This document shows positions 34,170 through 43,383 of a stretch of DNA of 64,000 nucleotides, in pieces. The notes under the pieces are model-generated. The model saw nothing but the letters and a program-made list of their open reading frames with translations. It was not told the DNA's origin and did no database searches. Made by a program: the position numbers and the translations under genes. Every line of letters starts with the position of its first letter. The first letter of the stretch is position 1. The stretch comes from Sphingobium indicum B90A. Lineage in GTDB: Bacteria; Pseudomonadota; Alphaproteobacteria; Sphingomonadales; Sphingomonadaceae. Location: positions 1-64,000 of the forward strand of contig NZ_CP013072.1 of assembly GCF_000264945.2 (NCBI RefSeq), written 5' to 3'.

Positions 34170-35021
34170 TCATTTCTGCGCCTTGAACGCCCAGCGCATC
34201 GTCCCCGCCAGCGCGAAAGCCGCCGCCCGGACCAGCGGCCGCGCCACGACGGGCATGGAAAAGCCATGCATCCGCCGCGCCCATCCGGGCAGCAGCGCCA
34301 CCGCCGCCTGCATCGTCATCGCTTGGGCGGGCATCAGCCCCAGCGAGGGCGCGGGCTGCCGCAGCACGATCCGCGCCACCTCCCGCGTCCGCTCCGTCAC
34401 GGCCAGCTCGCTGCGAAATCGCGCCATCAGCGCCATCGCCTCGGCCCGGCTCTCCGGCACCGGATCGGCCCCCAAAGCCCGCGCCACCAGCGCCGCTTCG
34501 GCAAAATAGCGGTCCTGCTCCGCCACCGGCATGAACGGCTCGCCATAGGCCATCCACGCGTCGAGAAAGCTCACCGCCTCGCAGACATGCACCCAGGCGA
34601 GCAGCCAGGGATCGCCCGCCGCATAGGCCGTCCCGTCCGCCAGCGTCCCGCGCACATGGTCATGCACCTGCCGCACCCGCGCGATCGCCGCCTCCGCCTC
34701 GGCCCGTTCGGCATAGGTGGTGACGGCGATGAACCGCGCCGTCCGCCGCAGCCGCCCCAGCATATCGTCCCGAAACCGGCTGTGGTCCCAGATTCCCGCC
34801 AAGGCCGCCGGATGCAGCATCTGGAGCAGCAATGCGCCGACCCCGCCGATCATCATGCTGGTGACGTCGCCATGCACGCGCCGGATCACCGACCCCGGCG
34901 GATAGAGCGCCCGGTCCGAAGCGACGACCGGCGCTTCTCCTCGGGCGCTGTCATGAAACACGCCCCGCACCTGGCGCACCAGCAACCGCCGCATCAGATG
35001 CGAAGGCCGTTCCACCGACAC
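34170..35021 (-). CDS. MpaB/latex-clearing-protein-like oxygenase (DUF2236)
   Basis: Encodes 283 residues of the DUF2236 family, which includes MpaB and the rubber oxygenase Lcp, all-helical b-haem proteins. Family marks are SVIRRVHGDVTSMMIGG, LLQMLHPAALAGIWDHSRF (about 66-84), FIAVTTYAE and VHDHVRGTLADGTAYAAGDPWLLAWVHVCEAVS (about 119-151), with several conserved His residues. The substrate is unknown. The start is a GTG with GGAAGGA upstream; ATG 34994 is an alternative. The next gene upstream is a large lipid acyltransferase, 38 bp away on the same strand, so a shared lipid-related role is possible. Confidence 0.8.
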   Translation of the reverse strand: MSVERPSHLMRRLLVRQVRGVFHDSARGEAPVVASDRALYPPGSVIRRVHGDVTSMMIGGVGALLLQMLHPAALAGIWDHSRFRDDMLGRLRRTARFIAVTTYAERAEAEAAIARVRQVHDHVRGTLADGTAYAAGDPWLLAWVHVCEAVSFLDAWMAYGEPFMPVAEQDRYFAEAALVARALGADPVPESRAEAMALMARFRSELAVTERTREVARIVLRQPAPSLGLMPAQAMTMQAAVALLPGWARRMHGFSMPVVARPLVRAAAFALAGTMRWAFKAQK

Positions 35022-35059
35022 AAATCCTTCCCAAGCCTTTGGCGCAGGAAGGATCTGTC

Positions 35060-38000
35060 CTACCCGGCCGCCATCTGCGTCATGGACGCATAGTCCGTCT
35101 TCCCGGTTCCCAGCAGCGGCAGAGCATCCAGCACCCGGATTTCCCTGGGCAAGGCCAGTTCCGCCACGCCATTGGCCTTGCCCCAGGCCTGCAACGCCGC
35201 CGCCTTCGCATCCCGCGCGGTCGTGAACAGCACCAGTTGCTCCCCCTTGCGCGCGTCGGGCCGCGTCACCACGGCATGGTCCGCATCCGGCCAGACCGCG
35301 GAGGCATAGCCCTCCACCGCCGGCAGGGAGATCATCTCGCCCCCGATCTTCGCAAAGCGCTTCGCCCGCCCCCGGATCGTCACGAAGCCCTGATCGTCGA
35401 TGGTCACGATGTCGCCGGTATCGTGCCCGCCCCCTTCCGGCGGTTGCAGCACGCCCGGCGCATCGGCCTTCATATAGCCGGCCATGATGTTCGGCCCCCG
35501 GATCGAAAGCCGCCCGCCTTCCTCGATCCCCGGCACATCGTCCAGCCGCGCCTCTATCCCCGGCAGCAGCCGTCCGACCGATCCGGCGCGGAAATGCATC
35601 GGGGTGTTGACCGCGATCACCGGCCCCGCTTCCGTCGCGCCATAGCCCTCCAGGATGCGCAGCCCGAATTTCTCGGCATAGATCTTCCGGGTCTCGTCCC
35701 GCACCCGCTCCGCGCCCGCGAAGATGTAGCGCAGCGAATAAAAGTCATAGCCATGCGCCATCCGCGCATAGCCCGACAGGAAGGTGTCGGTCCCGAACAG
35801 GATCGTCGCATTGGCGTCATAGGCGAGCGCCGGCACGATCCGGTAATGCAGCGGGCTGGGATAGAGCAGCGTCTTCACCCCGTGGAAGATCGGCAGCAAA
35901 GTGCCCCCGGTCAGGCCGAAACTATGGAACACCGGCAGGGCGTTCAGCACCACATCGGCCGAATTGAAGTCGATGCGCGCCGCCAATTGCCGGCAGTTGG
36001 ACAGAAGGTTGCGATGCGTCAGCACCACGCCCTTGGGCAGCCCCTCCGACCCGCTGGTGAACAGGATCACCGCCGCATCGTCCGGCGAAACCTTGAGCCG
36101 CCGGTGCGCGCGCCCGGCAAAGCGGCTGGCGATCAGCCCGCGCAGCTTGGCGCCGGGGCCGATGCCCGCCGCCACATCCTCCAGCCAGAGGAAGGCGATG
36201 CCCTCCGCCTCCAGCCCCGCGACGACATCGCCGAGCTTGCCCTGCTCGACAAAGGCCCGCGCCGTCACCACCGTCCGGATTTCGGCCGCCATGCAGGCCG
36301 CCTTCAGGTTCGCCAGACCCGCCGTGAAGTTCAGCATCGCCGGCACCCGCCCGCCTGCCTGGAGCGCGAAGAAGGCCACCGCCACCCCGGCGACATTGGG
36401 CAGCAGCACGCCGACCGCCTCCCCCTGCCGGGTCGAACGCGCCAGCACGCGTCCCAGCACCAGCGATCCCGTCACCAGCCGCCCATAGGTCAGCGGTTCG
36501 CGCTTCACATCCTCGACGACGGCCGATCCGCGCCCATGGACATGGCTCGCCTCCAGCAGCGCTTCGAACAATGTCCTGTCCGTGTCGGAGGTCGCGAACA
36601 TCATCTGGCTCATCTCGTCATAGAGCCGCCGCCCGGCGATAGCGCGCCGCGCCCGCGCCGTCATCTCCCCCTCGATGGCGAAGCGGCGGGGCGGCAGCAC
36701 GGTGAGCGTGATCCGGGGAAAGCGCCGCAGCCGGACCTTCCCCCTGAGGCGGGAAAAGGGCGTGAACTGCGCGCCGTCGATCCGCACCGGAATGATCGGC
36801 GCGTCGGCCTTGTCCGCGACCATGCCGGGGCCGTCAAACACCTTCATCAAGGCGCCGGTGACGGTGATCCGGCCTTCGGGAAAGATCACCAGCGTCCGCC
36901 CTTCGCGCACCGCCTTCACCATCGCCTTGGCGGACAGCGGATTGGTCGGGTCGACCGGAAAGGCGTCGAACAGCGGCAGGAAGGGCTTGACCCACCAGGC
37001 CCTGGCAATGCGCGTATGCACCGCGAAGGTGGGCTTGCCCGGCAGGAAGGCCGCCAGCAGCAGGCCATCCAGGAACGACACATGGTTGACCACGACGACC
37101 GCCGGTTCGCCCGCGCCGGGCATATTTTCAGCGCCGATGACCTCCACCCGGTAGCAGAGCCGCAGCATCCCGCGCACGATGGCCTTGATCACCGTCTCCG
37201 GCAGCAGCCAGCAACTGATCAGCGCCACCGCCAGCGTCGCAAAGCCCATCGCCCCGATCACGCCGGGCACGCTCTCGCCGCGCGCCAGCATCGCCGTCAC
37301 CACGGCGACGACCGCCACCGTGACCGCCGCATTGACGATGTTGTTGGCCGCAATGGTGCGCGACCGCTCCTGCCGCGGGCTGTGCGTCTGGAGGATCGCA
37401 TAGAGCGGCACGATGAACATGCCGCCTGAAAAGGCGATGCCGAACAGGTCGACCATGATCCGCCAGCTCCCCGGCGACCCGACGAATTCCGCTATGCCCG
37501 CGCCCGAATGCATGGGCGCATAGGAGCCGGTCGACAGCCACAGGTCGATCATGAACCCGGCCAGCGCCAGCGCGGATACCGGCACGAAGCGGGCGGACAC
37601 CTGCCCGCCCAGCAGCCGGTTGACCAGCATCGACCCCAGCGCCACGCTGACCGAGAAGATCAGCAGGAAGAAGGTCGCGACCTCCTGCTTCGCCTTCAGC
37701 ACCCCGCTCACCAGCGGCGCGAACTCCGCCAGCAATACCGCGCCCACGGCGAAGAACCAGCTTATCCCCAGGATCGACAGCCACACGCCGCGCCCATGCC
37801 GCGCCGCCTTCAATATATGCCAGGTGCTCCTGAAGATGTTGGGTTCGATGCGCAGCCCCGGCACCACCGTCGGCGCGGACGGCACCGCCAGGCTGGCCAG
37901 GAAGCCCAGGATCGCCAGGCCCACCGCCACCAGCCCGGCTTCCCATGGCGGGATCACCCCGGCCAGCAACTGACCGCTCAATATGGCGAGGAAGGTGCCT

Positions 38001-38455
38001 GCCTCGATCAGGCCGGTGCCGCCCATGATCTCATCGGTGCGCAGATGCTGCGGCAGGATGGAAAATTTGACCGGCCCGAAGATGGTCGAATGCAGCCCCA
38101 TCAGGAACAGGCAGGACAGCAGCAGCGGCACCGATTCCAGCCAGAATCCGGTGACGGCCAGGGTCATGATGACGATTTCCGCCGCCTTCACCGCCCGCAC
38201 CAGCTTCGCCTTGTCCCAGGCGTCGGCCAGTTGCCCGGCCAGCGCGGAAAACAGGAAATAGGGCAGGATGAACAGGCCCGTGGCGACGGTCGCCAGCATC
38301 TCCGCCTTGTCGGGCTCGGCCCGATAGAGGCCGAAATTGGCGAGGAACAGCAGCGCGAACTTCAACAGATTGTCGTTGAACGCGCCCAGGAACTGCACCA
38401 CGAACAAAGGCGCGAAACGGCGTTTACCCAGCAAAGACAGATCAGGTGCGGACAT
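35060..38455 (-). CDS. Three-domain MFS/lysophospholipid transporter - PlsC acyltransferase - acyl-ACP synthetase
   Basis: Encodes 1131 residues. Residues ~10-410 are an LplT-like MFS transporter (FAPLFVVQFLGAFNDNLLKFAL). Residues ~425-640 are a PlsC acyltransferase with the HX4D motif NHVSFLDG and LVIFPEGRITVTG. Residues ~650-1131 are an AMP-forming synthetase: FTSGSEGLPKGVVLTHRN, EGYGATEAGPV and GRAKRFAKIGGEMISLPA. In E. coli LplT imports lysophosphatidylethanolamine and Aas (PlsC plus synthetase) reacylates it; here all three are one protein, so it should flip and repair lysophospholipids at the inner membrane. The ATG before SAPDLSLLG is chosen over an upstream GTG. Confidence 0.92.
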   Translation of the reverse strand: MSAPDLSLLGKRRFAPLFVVQFLGAFNDNLLKFALLFLANFGLYRAEPDKAEMLATVATGLFILPYFLFSALAGQLADAWDKAKLVRAVKAAEIVIMTLAVTGFWLESVPLLLSCLFLMGLHSTIFGPVKFSILPQHLRTDEIMGGTGLIEAGTFLAILSGQLLAGVIPPWEAGLVAVGLAILGFLASLAVPSAPTVVPGLRIEPNIFRSTWHILKAARHGRGVWLSILGISWFFAVGAVLLAEFAPLVSGVLKAKQEVATFFLLIFSVSVALGSMLVNRLLGGQVSARFVPVSALALAGFMIDLWLSTGSYAPMHSGAGIAEFVGSPGSWRIMVDLFGIAFSGGMFIVPLYAILQTHSPRQERSRTIAANNIVNAAVTVAVVAVVTAMLARGESVPGVIGAMGFATLAVALISCWLLPETVIKAIVRGMLRLCYRVEVIGAENMPGAGEPAVVVVNHVSFLDGLLLAAFLPGKPTFAVHTRIARAWWVKPFLPLFDAFPVDPTNPLSAKAMVKAVREGRTLVIFPEGRITVTGALMKVFDGPGMVADKADAPIIPVRIDGAQFTPFSRLRGKVRLRRFPRITLTVLPPRRFAIEGEMTARARRAIAGRRLYDEMSQMMFATSDTDRTLFEALLEASHVHGRGSAVVEDVKREPLTYGRLVTGSLVLGRVLARSTRQGEAVGVLLPNVAGVAVAFFALQAGGRVPAMLNFTAGLANLKAACMAAEIRTVVTARAFVEQGKLGDVVAGLEAEGIAFLWLEDVAAGIGPGAKLRGLIASRFAGRAHRRLKVSPDDAAVILFTSGSEGLPKGVVLTHRNLLSNCRQLAARIDFNSADVVLNALPVFHSFGLTGGTLLPIFHGVKTLLYPSPLHYRIVPALAYDANATILFGTDTFLSGYARMAHGYDFYSLRYIFAGAERVRDETRKIYAEKFGLRILEGYGATEAGPVIAVNTPMHFRAGSVGRLLPGIEARLDDVPGIEEGGRLSIRGPNIMAGYMKADAPGVLQPPEGGGHDTGDIVTIDDQGFVTIRGRAKRFAKIGGEMISLPAVEGYASAVWPDADHAVVTRPDARKGEQLVLFTTARDAKAAALQAWGKANGVAELALPREIRVLDALPLLGTGKTDYASMTQMAAG

Positions 38456-38479
38456 TTTCTTACCCCCGTCCTTCACGCA

Positions 38480-41437
38480 TTATGCAGCAATAGTCGCGGA
38501 GTTGTTAATCGGCTCCCGCAACAGGCGATTATAGAGCCATCCGATGCCGATCAGGCTAAAGCCCAGGGCCAGGAAGGATGCGATCCGCAGCAGCCCGGTC
38601 AGCCCCGACGCATCCAACAGGAACACCTTGGCCACGGCGAGCAGCATCAGCAGCAGCGAAGCGATGCGCCAGTCTCTGGCGTTTTCGGCCTGCGCCTGCC
38701 CGCGGATGCCCCAGAGCAGGAAGCCGATGGCGAGCGCCAATGCGAGCACGGAACGGAGAATATCCTCCACCTGGCCCACTCCGCGCACGGTCAGCAGCGA
38801 TCCGACGAAAAGCTGCCGCAGCATCGCCACGCCGAACAGCGCGATGATCGCCATGCGCACGCCATCGGCGATGCGCCGCGACCAGCCGTCCGCCACCTTC
38901 AGCGCCACGAAGGCAAGGGCCAGCACCACCGGCAGCAGATTGACGAAGGGCCAGCTCCCCACCGCCTGCGGGAACCAGAGCGGATTGTGCAGCACCACCG
39001 AATAAACCAGCAAATGCCCCAATCCCGCCGCGACGAGGCATGTCCCGACCACGCGCGCCCAATTCTCCCCGGCTTTCCGCGACGGGTGGAAATGAGCCGG
39101 CGCGATCCGGCCCCGCAACGCAACGAAACCCAGGCCCATCAGCACAGCTTCCCAAAGCGTGCGCTCCGCCAGGGCAAGGCGCGTCACCTCCGCCAGGCTG
39201 CCCAAAGCGAAAAGCTGCTTGAATGCGACATGCGCCGCCACCCCGCCAAGCACCGCCGCGACACAGCAGCCGATCCGTCGCCCGACCGCATCCACGGCCG
39301 CCCCGCCCCGCCACAAGGCAAGGCCCAGCGCCATCGCCGGCAAGGCGATCCGCCGCGCCACCTCGCTTATTCCGGGCAAGTCCCGCACCAACACGGGTTC
39401 ACCCACCAGCGACAGCAACACCCGGCCCAGCCAGATCCCCAGGGGCCAGGCCGCCCAAAGCACCACCAGCGCCAAGGCCACGCCCAGGGCAGGCGCCATT
39501 CGCCCGACCGCCAGCTTCCGCGCTCCTTCCGCCAGCATGGCCAGCCCCAGCGCGGCGCCCACCGGCACCCAGGGCGCCGGCACTGCCTGCGCCACGGCCC
39601 CATAGGCGAGCAGCACAGCCACGCCCTGCGCGACCATCCGTCCCTCGGCGAAGCGCGCCCGCCAGGCGAACAGCGCCGCCATTGCCGCGCCCGCCGTCCA
39701 GCGCATCACGCCCTGCCAGCCCGGCCCATCCGCCGCATCTCCCCACAGCCGGGCGACATCGTCCGATCCGGCCAGAACCACCAGCGCGCCGAAGGCAAAG
39801 CCCCAGCCGCTCCATTCAACCCGACGGTCCTCCGCCAGCGCCGCCAGCTTCAGCAGCCCGGTCGCAACCGCGGCAATCACCATGGCCAGAGTCCACTCCG
39901 GCAGCCCCAGCCCGCCGGCCACCACCAGCAGCAGCGCCGCGGCGCTCGCCAGCGTCACGAAGCGCGCATCCTCCCGCCGCGTGCCGCATCGCCAGCCCAT
40001 CGCCATGGCCGCGCCGGGCAATCCCGCGGCCGCCAGCGCCAGCAGGGCGAATTCCCCGTCCAGCCCGACCCGCCAGCACTGCCCCAGCGCCACGGCAAAG
40101 CCGCCCAGCGCCAGCCCCGCGATCTGCCCCGCCTCGACCAATCCGCCGCGCCAGACCCGCAGCAGGGCCGCGCCGCCATAAATCGCCGCCATGCCCAGCA
40201 TCACCAGGGCGAAGCGACCCATTTCCGGCTGCGGCCACACCGCCGCCAGCAGCAGCGCGACACCGGCGCCGATCGCCGCCAGCGGCCGCAAGGCCGCCTC
40301 CCGCCCCAGCCACACCAGCATAAGCGACAGCAGCCCGAACAATCCCCATTGCAGCAGGCCGAAGCCGCCGGTCGCCACCAGCGCCGCCATCTGGCCCGCC
40401 GCCACCACGGCCGCGCCCATGCGCAGCAGCGCGGCCCGCGTTCCGGAAAAGGCCAGGACCGGCAACGCCATACCCAGCATCAGCACCAGCAACCCGACCG
40501 ACAGCGACGATGCCCAATCCAGCGCGCCCATGGCCAGCATGACGACGCCCCAGCCGGCCCCGCCGACCAGCGCGCTCACCCCCAGCCACATCCAGCGCTG
40601 GGCACGCGACAGCACGCAAAGCCCACCGACCGCCAGGGCGAGATAACAGCTCAGCAGGGGCACATTGGGCTGCCCCGCCTCGACCAGGGCGGGCGCCGCC
40701 AGGCCGCCGACCAGCCCCAGCAGCGCACTCGGCGCGCCAAAGCGCAACGACAGCGCCATGGCCAGCCCGGTCACGCCCGCAAGCCCCGCAAAGGCGATGC
40801 CCGGCCCGACCAGCCCGTAGAGCATATGCGCCGCCAGGATCGCGGCATAGAGCGTCGCCAGCCCCGCGCCCGCCAGCGCCTGCCGCACCCGCGCATCGCG
40901 GACCCGATCCTCCAGCCGCAACGCCGCCTCCGCCCCGCCGATCAGCGCCCCGCCGAACAGCAGCCCCAGAACAACCCGCACCAGCGGCGAGAGCAGCCCC
41001 GCATCGATCGAATATTTGACCAGCAGCACGCCCGCGACCGCCAGCGTCACGCCGCCCGCCCAGATCGGCAGGCGTCGGCCGAACAGTTCCTCGAAGCTGA
41101 AGGAGGGGCGTGCAGGGCGCGCGACTTCGATGGCGATGCCTTTCGCCTCTTCCCCGCCCTTCCCGCCCTCTTTGAATTGACGGTCAACGATGACCGCGCT
41201 CGCGGGCGGCGGAGGCGCGGCGTCCATGACGACCCGCCGCTCCACGACGCTTGCGGGCGCCGCCGGCCTCGCCCGCGCATCGTCATCCCCGTCTTCTGGG
41301 ACGGGGCGGTCGGGGAGGGAGGGCGTATTTCCAACACCCCCTTCCAGCTGCGCCAACCTTTGCTCGGCCGCCTTCAACCGCCCGCGCATGTCGAACAGCA
41401 TCACCCCGAAAACCAGCAGAACCAGCGTCACAAGCAT
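38480..41437 (-). CDS. DUF2339 multi-pass membrane protein
   Basis: Encodes 985 residues. The protein starts with a single helix and a coiled-coil-like segment (LFDMRGRLKAAEQRLAQLEG), then a disordered Pro/Asp-rich linker, then from ~125 (FSFEELFGRRLPIWAGGVTLAVAGVLLVKYSID) more than twenty hydrophobic helices, with family marks such as LGLVGGLAAPAL. DUF2339 proteins have no assigned function. The 24-bp gap to the acyltransferase gene suggests an operon. It faces a divergent TetR regulator whose repeats probably control it. The opposite strand shows a very long artefactual open frame. Confidence 0.8.
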   Translation of the reverse strand: MLVTLVLLVFGVMLFDMRGRLKAAEQRLAQLEGGVGNTPSLPDRPVPEDGDDDARARPAAPASVVERRVVMDAAPPPPASAVIVDRQFKEGGKGGEEAKGIAIEVARPARPSFSFEELFGRRLPIWAGGVTLAVAGVLLVKYSIDAGLLSPLVRVVLGLLFGGALIGGAEAALRLEDRVRDARVRQALAGAGLATLYAAILAAHMLYGLVGPGIAFAGLAGVTGLAMALSLRFGAPSALLGLVGGLAAPALVEAGQPNVPLLSCYLALAVGGLCVLSRAQRWMWLGVSALVGGAGWGVVMLAMGALDWASSLSVGLLVLMLGMALPVLAFSGTRAALLRMGAAVVAAGQMAALVATGGFGLLQWGLFGLLSLMLVWLGREAALRPLAAIGAGVALLLAAVWPQPEMGRFALVMLGMAAIYGGAALLRVWRGGLVEAGQIAGLALGGFAVALGQCWRVGLDGEFALLALAAAGLPGAAMAMGWRCGTRREDARFVTLASAAALLLVVAGGLGLPEWTLAMVIAAVATGLLKLAALAEDRRVEWSGWGFAFGALVVLAGSDDVARLWGDAADGPGWQGVMRWTAGAAMAALFAWRARFAEGRMVAQGVAVLLAYGAVAQAVPAPWVPVGAALGLAMLAEGARKLAVGRMAPALGVALALVVLWAAWPLGIWLGRVLLSLVGEPVLVRDLPGISEVARRIALPAMALGLALWRGGAAVDAVGRRIGCCVAAVLGGVAAHVAFKQLFALGSLAEVTRLALAERTLWEAVLMGLGFVALRGRIAPAHFHPSRKAGENWARVVGTCLVAAGLGHLLVYSVVLHNPLWFPQAVGSWPFVNLLPVVLALAFVALKVADGWSRRIADGVRMAIIALFGVAMLRQLFVGSLLTVRGVGQVEDILRSVLALALAIGFLLWGIRGQAQAENARDWRIASLLLMLLAVAKVFLLDASGLTGLLRIASFLALGFSLIGIGWLYNRLLREPINNSATIAA

Positions 41438-41483
41438 GAGTCGAACCCCTGCACCCAGCAATGCCCCATCGGCTACCGCAAAA

Positions 41484-41522
41484 TTACACACTGTTCAATA
41501 AAATAATTAGACAGCGTTCAAT
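41484..41522. promoter_or_regulatory. Direct repeats in the DUF2339-TetR divergent promoter
   Basis: TTACACACTGTTCAAT (41484-41499) and TTAGACAGCGTTCAAT (41507-41522) repeat in the same direction 23 bp apart, two helical turns, in the AT-rich 106-bp divergent region. This fits an operator for the adjacent TetR-family protein controlling both genes. Confidence 0.5.
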
Positions 41523-41543
41523 TGATCTTCTATTCGCCTCTCC

Positions 41544-42143
41544 ATGGGCAGACGATCCGACCATAGCCGCGAGGAGCTGGAGGCGCTCATCCTGGAGGAG
41601 GGCCACCGCCACATGGCCGAGTCCGGTTTCGCCAAATTCTCCTCGCGAGAGGTGGCCAAGCGCATCGGCTATTCGGTGGGCACGCTCTATAATGTCTTCG
41701 GCAGCTACGACCGGCTGGTCGCCGCCATCAACACGCGCACCTTCGACCTGTGGGCCGCCTTTCTGGAACGGCGCCTCGCCAGCCGGCCGCGCGACAGGAT
41801 CGCCGCGCTGGTGGAGGGCTATTTCCGCTTCGCTTCGGAAAACACGAACATCTGGATGGCGATCTACGACCATCGCCTGCCGTCCGGCGTGCCCTTGCCG
41901 GAGGAATATGCCCGGCAGCGCGCCGGTCTCACCGATGTCGTCGTGCGCGAAGTCGCTGCCGTGCTGCCGCCGGAATCCCAGGATGTCGCTCCACGCCTCG
42001 CCCGCTCGCTGGTGGCGACGGTCCATGGCCATTGCACCTTCGCGCTCAACGGCAGCTTCGCCCTTTTGGGCGAGACGGACCCCCTCGAAATGGCCACGGC
42101 GCGGGTCAAGGAAAGCTTGAGGGCGGCAGGGGCGGAGCTTTAA
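41544..42143 (+). CDS. TetR/AcrR-family transcriptional regulator
   Basis: Encodes 199 residues. The N-terminal HTH is clear (ALILEEGHRHMAESGFAKFSSREVAKRIGYSVGTLYNVFGSYDRLVAAI, about 14-62). The C-terminal ligand domain includes FRFASENTNIWMAIYDHRLPSGVPLPEEY. It is divergent from the DUF2339 gene and followed by a sterol-desaturase-like gene on the same strand, so it may respond to a lipid or hydrophobic compound. Confidence 0.88.
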   Translation: MGRRSDHSREELEALILEEGHRHMAESGFAKFSSREVAKRIGYSVGTLYNVFGSYDRLVAAINTRTFDLWAAFLERRLASRPRDRIAALVEGYFRFASENTNIWMAIYDHRLPSGVPLPEEYARQRAGLTDVVVREVAAVLPPESQDVAPRLARSLVATVHGHCTFALNGSFALLGETDPLEMATARVKESLRAAGAEL

Positions 42144-42196
42144 CATAGGCGGCAGGCACGGCGGGCGGCAAGCTGGAGACAAAAGGGGGACATATC

Positions 42197-43345
42197 ATGG
42201 CAAACTGGTTCGATAGCCTGGAACGCGACCTGCAATCGCCGCTTGCCGTGCGGCGCCTCGGCAGCGGCTGGTTCTCGGGCTTCTTCGCGCTGCTGCTCAG
42301 CACCACCGGGCTTTGTCTGGTGATGGCGCTGCGCTGGCCCGACTGGTTCGCGACGCCCGAACTGGCCGCGCTGCACGCCTGGGGCGGGCTGCGTCCTCTG
42401 GTCCATGCGCTGTTGATCGGCGGCTATGCCCTGGCGTTGCTCAGCCTGCTTTTGCGCACACGCAAAGCCATCGGCGCCACCGCGCTCATCGTCGCGCTGC
42501 TCGCCACCCTGTTGGGCGGAGCGGAAGTCCAACCGCGTGAGACCCATGACTGGGGCGTGTTCTTCGGCGTCGATTTCTTCGCCGTCAACATGGTCGCCAC
42601 CGGCCTGATGTTCGCGCCGATCGAGCGCCTGTTCCCCCACAGGGCGCAGCAACGGCTGTTCCGACAGGAATGGCGGGAAGACCTGTTCTATTATCTGATC
42701 AGTTCGATGATGGTGCAGCTCATCACCTTCCTCGCGCTGGCGCCGTCCAGCTTCATCAACGCCAACACCGCCGGCCTGGCGGGCGTCCGCGCCATGATCG
42801 CCGGCCAGCCCTGGCTGCTCCAGTTCCTGGAAGTGGTGCTGCTGACCGACTTCGTCCAATATTGGTTCCACCGCGCCTTCCACCGCGTCCCCTTCCTCTG
42901 GGGCTTCCACGCCGTGCACCATTCGGCCCGGTCGATGGACTGGCTCGCCGGCGCGCGCATGCATTTCTTCGAGATCATCGCCCTGCGCGGCGTGACGTCC
43001 CTGCCGCTGCTCACCTTCGGCTTCTCGCCATCGGTGATGCAGGCCTATATCGGCTTCGTCTATATCTACTCCTCGCTGCTCCACGCCAATCTGCGCGGCG
43101 ATTTCAACCATCTCGGCCGCATCGTCGCGACGCCGCGCTTCCACCACTGGCATCATGCGATAGAGGAGGTCGCGGTCGACAAGAATTTCGCGATCCACTT
43201 CCCTTTTCTCGACCGCCTGTTCGGCACACATCATCTGCCCGACGGCGCATGGCCGACCGGCTATGGCGTGCCCGAACAGGTGCCCCAGGGCTATCGCGCG
43301 CAATTTCTCTACCCCTTCCGCCGAAAGCGCGACGCAGCCTTGTGA
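42197..43345 (+). CDS. Sterol desaturase / fatty acid hydroxylase family membrane protein
   Basis: Encodes 382 residues with several N-terminal membrane helices and a di-iron hydroxylase core. The histidine clusters are HRAFH (about 224), HAVHH (about 239) and HHWHH (about 316), the usual set of the family. Family members hydroxylate or desaturate lipids, carotenoids or sterols; the substrate is not readable here. AAAAGGGGG precedes the ATG. An exact TTTGCG-N4-CGCAAA palindrome lies inside the gene at 42451-42466, encoding LLLRTRKA. Confidence 0.88.
   Translation: MANWFDSLERDLQSPLAVRRLGSGWFSGFFALLLSTTGLCLVMALRWPDWFATPELAALHAWGGLRPLVHALLIGGYALALLSLLLRTRKAIGATALIVALLATLLGGAEVQPRETHDWGVFFGVDFFAVNMVATGLMFAPIERLFPHRAQQRLFRQEWREDLFYYLISSMMVQLITFLALAPSSFINANTAGLAGVRAMIAGQPWLLQFLEVVLLTDFVQYWFHRAFHRVPFLWGFHAVHHSARSMDWLAGARMHFFEIIALRGVTSLPLLTFGFSPSVMQAYIGFVYIYSSLLHANLRGDFNHLGRIVATPRFHHWHHAIEEVAVDKNFAIHFPFLDRLFGTHHLPDGAWPTGYGVPEQVPQGYRAQFLYPFRRKRDAAL
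42451..42466. promoter_or_regulatory. TTTGCG-N4-CGCAAA palindrome, exact copy 5, inside a gene
   Basis: TTTGCG-CACA-CGCAAA lies within the coding region of the hydroxylase, 255 bp from its start. An intragenic location fits a dispersed chromosome-organising site better than an operator. Confidence 0.5.
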
Positions 43346-43383
43346 ATCTGCTATGGTCTTCCGGCTGTCAGGGGAGTCGGACC

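Noticed and set aside
35039..37429. A 796-codon frame antisense to the acyltransferase fusion
   Set aside because: Arg/His/Gln-rich composition and full overlap with a gene with strong motifs.
40605..40621. ACGCAAAG inside the DUF2339 gene as another palindrome copy
   Set aside because: The opposite arm matches only one of six positions.
37508..41506. A 1332-codon open frame antisense to the DUF2339 gene
   Set aside because: It is a GC-rich shadow frame dominated by Arg, Gln, His and Pro with no domain; the opposite strand encodes a clear membrane protein.
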